Notes under the pieces: model-generated
The model's input: only the letters and a program-made list of their open reading frames with translations
Told to the model about the DNA's origin: nothing
Databases searched by the model: none
Program-made: the position numbers and the translations under genes
Source of the DNA: Tupaia tana
Lineage: Eukaryota; Chordata; Mammalia; Scandentia; Tupaiidae
Reading direction: 5' to 3'
Assembly: GCA_026018925.1 (NCBI GenBank)
Contig: JAKSZU010000328.1
Span: 124,001 to 188,000, forward strand
Length of the DNA: 64,000 nt
Shown: piece after piece, positions 22,884-34,900 of the stretch
How the letters are laid out: every line of letters starts with the position of its first letter
Position numbering within the stretch: the first letter of the stretch is position 1

Positions 22884-24134
22884 CCAGCAAGCAAAGCTAG
22901 TGTAGTAGGGAGCCCCTCTGGCCTTCTATCCCTGTCCCTGTGGCTCTGAGGTCTCTGTGTCTCTCTGCTCCTGTCTCGTCATTTTTTTTGGTAATTTTTC
23001 CCGTTTTACGATTTTTTTAAAGGTAGAATTTCTCTCTGGCTCTCAGCTCCATCTTTTGTTTTGTTAATAAGCCCTTCTGGTCCTTTCTCCCAGGCAGGAG
23101 AGTTGAGCCATTCTCTGAGAAGATTCCACATGGATACTGGGAACTAGATATTTCAGGCACAGGAGAAATGAAGATTTTCTACTCATAATTCAGCCTCCAG
23201 CAAGCAAAGCTAGTGTGGTAGGGAGCCCCTCTGGCTTTCTATCCCTGTCCCTGTGGCTCTGAGGTCTCTGTGTCTCTCTGCTCCTGTCTCCTCAATTTTT
23301 TTAGTAATTTTTCCATTTTACGATTTTTTAAAAGGTATAATTTCTCTCTGGCTCTCAGCTCCATCTTTTGTTTTGTTAATAAGAACTTCTGCTCCTTTCT
23401 CCCAGGCAGGAGAGTTGAGCCATTCTCTGTGGAGTATCCACATGGATACTGGGAACTAGATATTTCAGGCACAGGAGAAATGAAGATTTTCTACTCATAA
23501 TTCAGCCTCCAGCAAGCAAAGCTAGTGTGGTAGGGAGCCCCTCTGGCCTTCTAACCCTGTCCCTGTGTCTCTGAGGTCTCTGTGTCTCTCTGCTCCTGTC
23601 TCCTCATATTTTTTTGGTAATTTTTCCTTTTTACGATGTTTTTAAATGTAGAATTTCTCTCTGGCTCTCAGCTCCATGTTTTGTTTTGTTAATAAGCCCT
23701 TCTGGTCCTTTCTCCCAGGCAGGAGAGTTGAGCCATTCTCTGAGAAGAATCCACATGGATACTGGGAACTAGATATTTCAGGCACAGGAGAAATGAAGAT
23801 TTTCTACTCATAATTCAGCCTCCAGCAAGCAAAGCTAGTGTGGTAGGGAGCCCCTCTGGCCTGCTATCCCTGTCCCTGTGTCTCTGAGGTCTCTGTGTCT
23901 CCCTGCTCCTGTCTCGTCATTTTTTTTTGGTAATTTTTCCTTTTTACGATTTTTTTAAAGGTAGAATTTCTCTCTGGCTCTCAGCTCCATCTTTTGTTTT
24001 GTTAATAAGCCCTTCTGCTCCTTTCTCCCAGGCAGGAGAGTTGAGCCATTCTCGGAGAAGTATCCACATGGATACTGGGAACTAGATATTTCAGGCACAG
24101 GAGAAATGAAGATTTTCTACTCATAATTCAGCCT
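20378..24134 (+). repeat. HOR block 5: 12 monomers (shortened unit)
   Basis: Starts are 20378, 20690, 21006, 21321, 21633, 21945, 22258, 22571, 22884, 23197, 23509 and 23822. The order is A-B-C-D-E-F-G-H-(I/L chimera)-M plus two. Compared with the 25-monomer blocks it lacks everything between I and L, as expected if an unequal exchange joined an I monomer to an L monomer. The next block begins with A at 24135. Confidence 0.85.
22884..23196 (+). repeat. Chimeric monomer at a duplication joint (I front, L back)
   Basis: The first part has the class I marker 'tgtagtaggg'. From the 'ccgttttacg' region onward it has class L markers ('ctggtcctttc', 'aagattccacatgg'). The middle has 'ctgtggctctg' and 'ctcgtcat', which belong to other classes, and an extra C before the G in 'ttcccgtttt'. 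It keeps normal monomer length, so the exchange was in register. It is the joint of the 3757-bp duplication. Confidence 0.8.
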
Positions 24135-26640
24135 CCAGCAAGCAAAGCTAGTGTGGTAGGGAGCCCCTCTGGGCTTCTATCCCTGTCCCTGTGTCTCTGA
24201 GGTCTCTGTGTCTCTCTGCTCCTGTCTCCTCAATTTTTTTGGTAATTTTTCCTTATTACGATTTTTTTAAAGGTAGAATTTCTCTCTGGCTCTCAGCTCC
24301 ATCTTTTGTTTTGTTAATAAGCTCTTCTGCTCCTTTCTCCCAGGCAGGAGAGTTGAGCCATTCTCTGAGAAGAATCCACATGGATACTGGGAACTAGATA
24401 TTTCAGGCACAGGAGAAATGAAGATTTTCTACTCATAATTCAGCCTCCAGCAAGCAAAGCTAGTGTGGTAGGGAGCCCCTCTGTCCTTCTATCCCTGTCC
24501 CTGTGTCTCTGAGTTCTCTGTGTCTCTCTGCTCCTGTCTCTTCAGTTTTTTTTTTGGTAATTTTTCCTTTTTACGATTTTTTTTAAAGGTAGAATTTCTC
24601 TCTGGCTCTCAGCTCCATCTTTTGTTTTGTTAATAAGCCCTTCTGGTCCTTTCTCCCAGGCAGGACAGTTGAGCCATTCTCTGAGAAGAATCCACATGGA
24701 TACTGGGAACTAGATATTTCAGGCACAGGAGAAATGAAGATTTTCTACTCATAATTCAGCCTCCAGCTAGCAAAGCTAGTGTGGTAGGGAGCCCCTCTGG
24801 CCTTCTATCCCTGTCCCTGTGGCTCTGAGGTCTCTGAGTCTCTCTGCTCCTGTCTCCTCATTTTTTTTTTTGGTAATTTTTCCATTTTACGATTTTTTTA
24901 AAGGTAGAATTTCTCTCTGGCTCTCAGCTCCATCTTTTGTTTTGTTAATAAGCCCTTCTGCTCCTTTCTCCCAGGCAGGAGAGTTGAGCCATTCTCTGAG
25001 AAGAATCCACATGGATACTGGGAACTAGATATTTCAGGCACAGGAGAAATGAAGATTTTCTACTCATAATTCAGCCTCCAGCAAGCAAAGCTAGTGTGGT
25101 AGGGAGCCCCTCTGGCCTTCTATCCCTGTCCCTGTGTCTCTGAGGTCTCTGTGTCTCTCTGCTCCTGTCTCCTCATTTTTTTTGGTAATTTTTCCTTTTT
25201 ACGATTTTTTTAAAGGTAGAATTTCTCTCTGGCTCTCAGCTCCATCTTTTGTTTTGTTAATAAGCCCTTCTGCTCCTTTCTCCCAGGCAGGAGAGTTGAG
25301 CCATTCTCTGAGAAGAATCCACATGGATACTGGGAACTAGATATTTCAGGCACAGGAGAAATGAAGATTTTCTACTCATAATTCAGCCTCCAGCAAGCAA
25401 AGCTAGTGTGGTAGGGAGCCCCTCTGGCCTTCTATCCCTGTCCCTGTGTCTCTGAGGTCTCTGTGTATCTCTGCTCCTGTCTCCTCATTTTTTTTGGTAA
25501 TTTTTCCTTTTTACGATTTTTTTAAACGTAGAATTTCTCTCTGGCTCTCAGCTCCATGTTTTGTTTTGTTAATAAGCCCTTCTGGTCCTTTCTCCCAGGT
25601 AGGAGAGTTGAGCCATTCTCTGAGAAGAATTCACATGGATACAGGGAACTAAATATTTCAGGCACAGGGGAAATGAAGATTTTCTACTCATAATTCAGCC
25701 TCCAGCAAGCAAAGCTTGTGTGGTAGGGAGCCCCTCTGGCCTTCCATCCCTGTCTCTGTGTCTCTGAGGTCTCTGTGTCTCTCTGATCCTGTCTCCTCAT
25801 TTTTTTTTGGTAATTTATCCTTTTTATGATTTTTTTAAAGGTATAATATCTCTCTGGCTCTCAGCTACATCTTTTGTTTTGTTAATAAGCCCTTCTGCTC
25901 CTTTCTCCCAGGCAGGAGAGTTGAGCCATTCTCTGAGAAGAATCCACATGGTTACTGGGAACTAGATATTTCAGGCACAGGAGAAATGAAGATTTTCTAC
26001 TCATAATTCAGCCTCCAGCAAGCAAAGCTAGTGTGGTAGAGAGCCCCTCTGGCCTTCTATCCCTGTCCCTGTGTCTCTGAGGTCTCTTTGTCTCTCTGCT
26101 CCTGTCTCCTCATTTTTTTTTTGGTAATTATTCCTTTTTACGATTTTTTAAATGTAGAATTTCTTTCTGGCTCTCACCTCCAACTTTTGTTTTGTTAATA
26201 AGCCCTTCTGCTCCTTTCTCCCAGGCAGGAGTGTTGAGGCATTCTCTGAGAAGAATCCACATGGACACTGGGAACTAGATATTTCAGGCACAGGAGAAAT
26301 GAAGATTTTCTACTTATAATTCAGCCTCCAGCAAGCAAAGCTAGTGTGGTAGGGAGCCCCTCTGGCCTTCTATCCCTGTCCCTGTGTCTCTGAGGTCTCT
26401 GTGTCTCTCTGCTCCTGTCTCCTCATATTTTTTTGGTAATTTTTCATTTTTACGATTTTTTTAAAGGTAGAATTTCTCTCTGGCTCTCAGCTCCATCTTT
26501 TGTTTTGTTAATAAGCCCTTCTGCTCCTTTCTCCCAGGCAGGAGAGTTGAGCCATTCTCTGAGAAGTATCCACATGGATACTGGGAACGAGATATTTCAG
26601 GCACAGGAGAAATGAACATTTTCTACTCATAATTCAGCCT
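23197..26640 (+). repeat. 12-monomer tandem duplication, copy 2
   Basis: This is the partner of 19440-22883 at an offset of 3757 bp. The correspondence continues into the first part of the monomer at 26641, which has the same 'tgtagtaggg' start as 22884. After that the two copies diverge: this copy continues as normal I-J while copy 1 jumps to L. A private change here is 'ctacttataa' near 26311. Confidence 0.85.
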
Positions 26641-28208
26641 CCAGCAAGCAAAGCTAGTGTAGTAGGGAGCCCCTCTGGCCTTCTATCCCTGTCCCTGTGT
26701 CTCTGAGGTCTCTGTGTCTCCCTGCTCCTGTCTCATCATTTTTTTTTGGTAATTTTTCCTTTTTACGATTTTTTTAAAGGTAGAATTTCTCTCTGGCTCT
26801 CAGCTCCATCTTTTGTTTTGTTAATAAGCCCTTCTGCTCCTTTCTCCCAGGCAGGAGAGTTGAGCCATTCTCTGAGAAGAATCCACATGGATACTGGGAA
26901 CTAGATATTTCAGGCACAGGAGAAATGAAGATTTTCTACTCATAATTCAGCCTCCAGCAAGCAAAGCTAGTGTGGTAGGGAGCCCCTCTGGCCTTCTATC
27001 CCTGTCCCTGTGTCTCTGAGTTCTCTGTGTCTCTCTGCTCCTGTCTCCTCACTATTTTTTTTGGTAATTTTTCCTTTTTACGATTTTTTTAAAGGTAGAA
27101 TTTCTCTGTGGCTCTCAGCTCCATCTTTTGTTTTGTTAATAAGCCCTTCTGCTCCTTTCTCCCAGGCAGGATAGTTGAGCCATTCTCTGAGAAGAATCCA
27201 CATGGATACTGGGAACTAGATATTTCAGGCACAGGAGAAATGAAGATTTTCTACTCATAATTCAGCCTCCAGCAAGCAAAGCTAGTGTGGTAGGGAGCCC
27301 CTCTGGCCTTCTATCCCTGTCCCTGTGTCTCTGAGGTCTCTGTGTATCTCTGCTCCTGTCTCCTCATATTTTTTTGGTAATTTTTCCTTTTTACGATTTT
27401 TTTAAAGGTAGAATTTCTCTCTGGCTCTCAGCTCCATCTTTTGTTTTGTTAATAAGCCCTTCTGCTCCTTTCTCCCAGGCAGGAGAGTTGAGCCATTCTC
27501 TGAGAAGAATCCACATGGATACTGGGAACAAGATATTTCAGGCACAGGAGAAATGAAGATTTTCTACTCATAATTCAGCCTCCAGCAAGCAAAGCTAGTG
27601 TGGTAGGGAGCCCCTCTGGCCTTCTATCCCTGTCCCTGTGTCTCTGAGTTCTCTGTGTCTCTCTGCTCCAGTCTCCTCACTATTTTTTTTGGTAATTTTT
27701 CCTTTTTACGATTTTTTTAAAGGTAGAATTTCTCTCTGGCTCTCAGCTTCATCTTTTGTTTTGTTAATAAGCCCTTCTGGTCCTTTCTCCCAGGCAGGAG
27801 AGTTGAGCCATTCTCTGAGAAGAATCCACATGGATACCTGGAACTAGATATTTCAGGCACAGGAGAAATGAAGATTTTCTACTCATAATTCAGCCTCCAG
27901 CAAGCAAAGCTAGTGTGGTAGGGAGCCCCTCTGGGCTTCTATCCCCGTCCCTGTGGCTCTGAGGTGTCTGTGTCTCTCTGCTCCTGTCTCCTCATTTTTT
28001 TTGGTAATTTTTCCATTTTACGATTTTTTTAAAGGTAGAATTTCTCTCTGGCTCTCAGCTCCATCTTTTGTTTTGTTAATAAGCCCTTCTGCTCCTTTCT
28101 CCCAGGCAGGAGTGTTGAGCGATTCTCTGAGAAGAATCCACATGGATACTGGGAACTAGATATTTCAGGCACAGGAGAAATGAAGATTTTCTACTCATAA
28201 TTCAGCCT

Positions 28209-29150
28209 CCAGCAAGCATAGCTAGTGTGGTAGGGAGACCCTCTGGCCTTCTATCCCTGTCCCTGTGTCTCTGAGGTCTCTGTGTCTCCCTGCTCCTGTC
28301 TCGTCATTTTTTTTTTGGTAATTTTTCCTTTTCACGATTTTTTTAAAGGTAGAATTTCTCTCTGGCTCTCAGCTCCATCTTTTGTTTTGTTAATAAGCCC
28401 TTCTGCTCCTTTCTCCCAGGCAGGAGAGTTGAGCCATTCTCTGAGAAGTATCCACATGGATACTGGGAACTAGATATTTCAGGCACAGGAGAAATGAAGA
28501 TTTTCTACTCATAATTCAGCCTCCAGCAAGCAAAGCTAGTGTGGTAGGGAGCCCCTCTGGCCTTCTGTCCCTGTCCCTGTGTCTCTGAGGTCTCTGTGTC
28601 TCTCTGCTCCTGTCTCCTCATTTTTTTTTTGGTAATTTTTCCTTTTTACGATTTTTTTAAAGGTAGAATTTCTCTCTGGCTCTCAGCTCCATCTTTTGTT
28701 TTGTTAATAAGCCCTTCTGCTCCTTTCTCCCAGGCAGGAGAGTTGAGCCATTCTCTGAGAAGAATCCACATGGATACAGGGAACTAGATATTTCAGGCAC
28801 AGGAGAAATGAAGATTTTCGACTCATAATTCAGCCTCCAGCAAGCAAAGCTTGTGTGGTAGGGAGCCCCTCTGGCCTTCGATCCCTGTCCCTGTGTCTCT
28901 GAGGTCTCTGTGTCTCTCTGATCCTGTCTCCTCATTTTTTTTTTGGTAATTTTTCCTTTTTATGATTTTTTTAAAGGTATAATATCTCTCTGGCTCTCAG
29001 CTCCATCTTTTGTTTTGTTAATAAGCCCTTCTGCTCCTTTCTCCCAGGCAGGAGAGTTGAGCCATTCTCTGAGAAGAATCCACATGGTTACTGGGAACTA
29101 GATATTTCAGGCACAGGAGATATGAAGATTTTCTACTCATAATTCAGCCT
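28209..29150 (+). repeat. 942-bp three-monomer duplication, copy 1
   Basis: The three monomers (28209, 28523, 28837) carry 'ctcgtcat' with 'ttttcacg', then 'cttctgtccc' with 'ttttcgactc', then 'agcttgtgtg' with 'ccttcgatcc' and 'gagatatgaag'. The same trio also exists once at 9399-10340. It is followed immediately by a second copy. Confidence 0.85.
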
Positions 29151-30092
29151 CCAGCAAGCAAAGCTAGTGTGGTAGGGAGCCCCTCTGGCCTTCTATCCCT
29201 GTCCCTGTGTCTCTGAGGTCTCTGTGTCTCCCTGCTCCTGTCTCGTCATTTTTTTTTTGGTAATTTTTCCTTTTCACGATTTTTTTAAAGGTAGAATTTC
29301 TCTCTGGCTCTCAGCTCCATCTTTTGTTTTGTTAATAAGCCCTTCTGCTCCTTTCTCCCAGGCAGGAGAGTTGAGCCATTCTCTGAGAAGTATCCACATG
29401 GATACTGGGAACTAGATATTTCAGGCACAGGAGAAATGAAGATTTTCTACTCATAATTCAGCCTCCAGCAAGCAAAGCTAGTGTGGTAGGGAGCCCCTCT
29501 GGCCTTCTGTCCCTGTCCCTGTGTCTCTGAGGTCTCTGTGTCTCTCTGCTCCTGTCTCCTCATTTTTTTTTTGGTAATTTTTCCTTTTTACGATTTTTTT
29601 AAAGGTAGAATTTCTCTCTGGCTCTCAGCTCCATCTTTTGTTTTGTTAATAAGCCCTTCTGCTCCTTTCTCCCAGGCAGGAGAGTTGAGCCATTCTCTGA
29701 GAAGAATCCACATGGATACAGGGAACTAGATATTTCAGGCACAGGAGAAATGAAGATTTTCGACTCATAATTCAGCCTCCAGCAAGCAAAGCTTGTGTGG
29801 TAGGGAGCCCCTCTGGCCTTCGATCCCTGTCCCTGTGTCTCTGAGGTCTCTGTGTCTCTCTGATCCTGTCTCCTCATTTTTTTTTTGGTAATTTTTCCTT
29901 TTTATGATTTTTTTAAAGGTATAATATCTCTCTGGCTCTCAGCTCCATCTTTTGTTTTGTTAATAAGCCCTTCTGCTCCTTTCTCCCAGGCAGGAGAGTT
30001 GAGCCATTCTCTGAGAAGAATCCACATGGTTCCTGGGAACTAGATATTTCAGGCACAGGAGATATGAAGATTTTCTACTCATAATTCAGCCT
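29151..30092 (+). repeat. 942-bp three-monomer duplication, copy 2
   Basis: This copy is nearly identical to 28209-29150. The one internal change I saw is 'ggttcctggg' versus 'ggttactggg' near 30030. The first 40 or so bases of this copy lack the 'gcatagc' and 'gagaccct' variants of copy 1 and instead match the following monomer at 30093, which is the expected signature of an unequal crossover between those two monomers. Confidence 0.85.
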
Positions 30093-30406
30093 CCAGCAAG
30101 CAAAGCTAGTGTGGTAGGGAGCCCCTCTGGCCTTCTATCCCTGTCCCTGTGTCTCTGAGGTCTCTGTGTCTCCCTGCTCCTGTCTCGTCATTTTTTTTTT
30201 GGTAATTTTTCCTTTTTACGATTTTTTTAAAGGTAGAATTTCTCTCTGGCTCTCAGCTCCATCTTTTGTTTTGTTAATAAGCCCTTCTGCTCCTTTCTCC
30301 CAGGCAGGAGAGTTGAGCCATTCTCTGAGAAGTATCCACATGGATACTGGGAACTAGATATTTCAGGCCCAGGAGAAATGAAGATTTTTTACTCATAATT
30401 CAGCCT

Positions 30407-30719
30407 CCAGCAAGCAAAGCTAGTGTGGTAGGGAGCCCCTCTGGCCTTCTATCCCTGTCCCTGTGGCTCTGAGGTCTCTGTGTCTCTCTGCTCCTGTCTC
30501 CTCATTTTTTTTGGTAATTTTTCCTGTTTTACGATTTTTTTAAAGGTATACAATCTCTCTGGCTCTCAGCTCCATCTTTTGTTTTGTTAATAAGCCCTTC
30601 TGCTCCTTTCTCCCAGGCAGGAGAGTTGAGCCATTCTCTGAGAAGAATCCACATGGATACTGGGAACTAGATATTTCAGGCACAGGAGAAATGAAGATTT
30701 TCTTCTCATAATTCAGCCT
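30407..30719 (+). repeat. Chimeric monomer (two block 2 monomers fused)
   Basis: The front carries 'ctgtggctctg', 'cctgttttacg' and 'ggtatacaatctc', as in the monomer at 10657. The end carries 'gattttcttctcataa', as in the monomer at 10973. One monomer present in block 2 is therefore missing here, with length conserved at about 313 bp. Confidence 0.75.
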
Positions 30720-31968
30720 CCAGCAAGCAAAGCTAGTGTGGTAGGGAGCCCCTCTGGCCTTCTATCCCTGTCCCTGTGTCTCTGAGTTCTCTGTGTCTCT
30801 CTGCTCCTGTCTCCTCATTATTTTTTGGTAATTTTTCCGTTTTACGATTTTTTTAAAGGTAGAATTTCTCTCTGGCTCTCAGCTCCATCTTTTGTTTTGT
30901 TAATAAGCCCTTCTGGTCCTTTCTCCCAGGCAGGAGAGTTGAGCCATTCTCTGAGAAGATTCCACATGGATACTGGGAACTAGATATTTCAGGCACAGGA
31001 GAAATGAAGATTTTCTACTCATAATTCAGCCTCCAGCAAGCAAAGCTAGTGTGGTAGGGAGCCCCTCTGGCTTTCTATCCCTGTCCCTGTGGCTCTGAGG
31101 TCTCTGTGTCTCTCTGCTCCTGTCTCCTCAATTTTTTTAGTAATTTTTCCATTTTACGATTTTTTAAAAGGTATAATTTCTCTCTGGCTCTCAGCTCCAT
31201 CTTTTGTTTTGTTAATAAGAACTTCTGCTCCTTTCTCCCAGGCAGGAGAGTTGAGCCATTCTCTGTGGAGTATCCACATGGATACTGGGAACTAGATATT
31301 TCAGGCACAGGAGAAATGAAGATTTTCTACTCATAATTCAGCATCCAGCAAGCAAAGCTAGTGTGGTAGGGAACCCCTCTGGCCTTCTATCCCTTTCCCT
31401 GTGTCTCTGAGGTCTCTGTGTCTCTCTGCTCCTGTCTCCTCATTTTTTTTGGTAAGTTTTCCTTTTTACGATTTTTTTAAAGGTAGAATTTCTCTCTGGC
31501 TCTCAGCTCCATCTTTTGTTTTGTTAATAAGCCCTTCTGCTCCTTTCTCCCAGGCAGGAGAGTTGAGCCATTCTCTGAGAAGAATCCACATGGATACTGG
31601 GAACTAGATATTTCAGGCACAGGAGAAATGAAGATTTTCTACTCATAATTCAGCCTCCAGCAAGCAAAGCTAGTGTGGTAGGGAGCCCCTCTGGCCTTCT
31701 ATCCCTGTCCCTTTGTCTCTGACGTCTCTGTGTCTCTCTGCTCCTGTCTCCTCATTTTTTTTGGTAATTTTTCCTTTTTACGATTTTTTTAAAGGTAGAA
31801 TTTCTCTCTGGCTCTCAGCTCCATCTTTTGTTTTGTTAATAAGTCCTTCTGCTCCTTTCTCCCAGGCAGGAGAGTTGAGCCATTCTCTGAGAAGTATCCA
31901 CATGGATACTGGGAACTAGATATTTCAGGCACAGGAGAAATGAAGATTTTCTACTCATAATTCAGCCT

Positions 31969-34900
31969 CCAGCAAGCAAAGCTAGTGTGGTAGGGAGCCC
32001 CTCTGGGCTTCTATCCCTGTCCCTGTGTCTCTGAGGTCTCTGTGTCTCTCTGCTCCTGTCTCCTCATTTTTTTTGGTAATTTTTCCTTATTACGATTTTT
32101 TTAAAGGTAGAATTTCTCTCTGGCTCTCAGCTCCATCTTTTGTTTTGTTAATAAGCTCTTCTGCTCCTTTCTCCCAGGCAGGAGAGTTGAGCCATTCTCT
32201 GAGAAGAATCCACATGGATACTGGGAACTAGATATTTCAGGCACAGGAGAAATGAAGATTTTCTACTCATAATTCAGCCTCCAGCAAGCAAAGCTAGTGT
32301 GGTAGGGAGCCCCTCTGGCCTTCTATCCCTGTCCCTGTGTCTCTGAGTTCTCTGTGTCGTTCTGCTCCTGTCTATTCAGTTTTTTTTTTGGTAATTTTTC
32401 CTTTTTACGATTTTTTTTAAAGGTGGAATTTCTCTCTGGCTCTCAGCTCCATCTTTTGTTTTGTTAATAAGCCCTTCTGGTCCTTTCTCCCAGGCAGGAC
32501 AGTTGAGCCATTCTCTGAGAAGAATCCACATGGATACTGGGAACTAGATATTTCAGGCACAGGAGAAATGAAGATTTTCTACTCATAATTCAGCCTCCAG
32601 GAAGCAAAGCTAGTGTGGTAGGGAGGCCCTCTGGCCTTCTATCCCTGTCCCTGTGTCTCTGAGGTCTCTGTGTCTCTCTGCTCCTGTCTCCTCATTTTTT
32701 TTTTTGGTAATTTTTCCTTTTTACGATTTTTTTAAAGGTAGAATTTCTCTCTGGCTCTCAGCTCCATCTTTTGTTTTGTTAATAAGCCCTTCTGCTCCTT
32801 TCTCCCAGGCAGGAGAGTTGAGCCATTCTCTGAGAAGAATCCACATGGATACTGGGAACTAGATATTTCAGGCACAGGAGAAATGAAGATTTTCTACTCA
32901 TAATTCAGCCTCCAGCAAGCAAAGCTAGTGTGGTAGGGAGCCCCTCTGGCCTTCTATCCCTGTCCCTGTGTCTCTGAGGTCTCTGTGTATCTCTGCTCCT
33001 GTCTCCTCATTTTTTTTGGTAATTTTTCCTTTTTACGATTTTTTTAAACGTAGAATTTCTCTCTGGCTCTCAGCTCCATGTTTTGTTTTGTTAATAAGCC
33101 CTTCTGGTCCTTTCTCCCAGGTAGGAGAGTTGAGCCATTCTCTGAGAAGAATTCACATGGATACAGGGAACTAAATATTTCAGGCACAGGAGAAATGAAG
33201 ATTTTCTACTCATAATTCAGCCTCCAGCAAGCAAAGCTTGTGTGGTAGGGAGCCCCTCTGGCCTTCTATCCCTGTCTCTGTGTCTCTGAGGTCTCTGTGT
33301 CTCTCTGATCCTGTCTCCTCATATTTTTTGGTAATTTATCCTTTTTATGATTTTTTTAAAGGTATAATATCTCTCTGGCTCTCAGCTACATCTTTTGTTT
33401 TGTTAATAAGCCCTTCTGCTCCTTTCTCCCAGGCAGGAGAGTTGAGCCATTCTCTGAGAAGAATCCACATGGTTACTGGGAACTAGATATTTCAGGCACA
33501 GGAGAAATGAAGATTTTCTACTCATAATTCAGCCTCCAGCAAGCAAAGCTAGTGTGGTAGAGAGCCCCTCTGGCCTTCTATCCCTGTCCCTGTGTCTCTG
33601 AGGTCTCTTTGTCTCTCTGCTCCTGTCTCCTCATTTTTTTTTTGGTAATTATTCCTTTTTACGATTTTTTAAATGTAGAATTTCTCTCTGGCTCTCACCT
33701 CCAACTTTTGTTTTGTTAATAAGCCCTTCTGCTCCTTTCTCCCAGGCAGGAGTGTTGAGGTATTCTCTGAGAAGAATCCACATGGACACTGGGAACTAGA
33801 TATTTCAGGCACAGGAGAAATGAAGATTTTCTACTCATAATTCATCCTCCAGCAAGCAAAGCTAGTGTGGTAGGGAGCCCCTCTGGCCTTCTATCCCTGT
33901 CCCTGTGTCTCTGAGGTCTCTGTGTCTCTCTGCTCCTGTCTCCTCATATTTTTTTGGTAATTTTTCCTTGTTACGATTTTTTTAAAGGTAGAATTTCTCT
34001 CTGGCTCTCAGCTCCATCTTTTGTTTTGTTAATAAGCCCTTCTGCTCCTTTCTCCCAGGCAGGAGAGTTGAGCCATTCTCTGAGAAGTATCCACATGGAT
34101 ACTAGGAACGAGATATTTCAGGCACAGGAGAAATGAACATTTTCTACTCATAATTCAGCCTCCAGCAAGCAAAGCTAGTGTAGTAGGGAGCCCCTCTGGC
34201 CTTCTATCCCTGTCCCTGTGTCTCTGAGGTCTCTGTGTCTCCCTGCTCCTGTCTCATCATTTTTTTTTGGTAATTTTTCCTTTTTACGATTTTTTTAAAG
34301 GTAGAATTTCTCTCTGGCTCTCAGCTCCATCTTTTGTTTTGTTAATAAGCCCTTCTGCTCCTTTCTCCCAGGCAGGAGAGTTGAGCCATTCTCTGAGAAG
34401 AATCCACATGGATACTGGGAACTAGATATTTCAGGCACAGGAGAAATGAAGATTTTCTACTCATAATTCAGCCTCCAGCAAGCAAAGCTAGTGTGGTAGG
34501 GAGCCCCTCTGGCCTTCTATCCCTGTCCCTGTGTCTCTGAGTTCTCTGTGTCTCTCTGCTCCTGTCTCCTCACTATTTTTTTTGGTAATTTTTCATTTTT
34601 ACGATTTTTTTAAAGGTAGAATTTCTCTCTGGCTCTCAGCTTCATCTTTTGTTTTGTTAATAAGCCCTTCTGGTCCTTTCTCCCAGGCAGGAGAGTTAAG
34701 CCATTCTCTGAGAAGAATCCACATGGATACCTAGAACTAGATATTTCAGGCACAGGAGAAATGAAGATTTTCTACTCATAATTCAGCCTCCAGCAAGCAA
34801 AGCTAGTGTGGTAGGGAGCCCCTCTGGCCTTCTTTCTCCGTCCCTGTGGCTCTGAGGTGTCTGTGTCTCTCTGCTCCTGTCTCCTCATTTTTTTTTGGTA

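Larger units (their letters stand above)
24135..31968 (+). repeat. HOR block 6: 25 monomers with an internal 3-monomer duplication
   Basis: Starts are 24135, 24447, 24763, 25078, 25390, 25702, 26015, 26328, 26641, 26954, 27269, 27582, 27897, 28209, 28523, 28837, 29151, 29465, 29779, 30093, 30407, 30720, 31033, 31345 and 31657. This is the closest relative of block 2. Relative to that block it lacks two monomers after J, has gained three (29151-30092), and has fused two others at 30407. The gain and losses cancel, so both blocks have 25 monomers. Confidence 0.85.
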
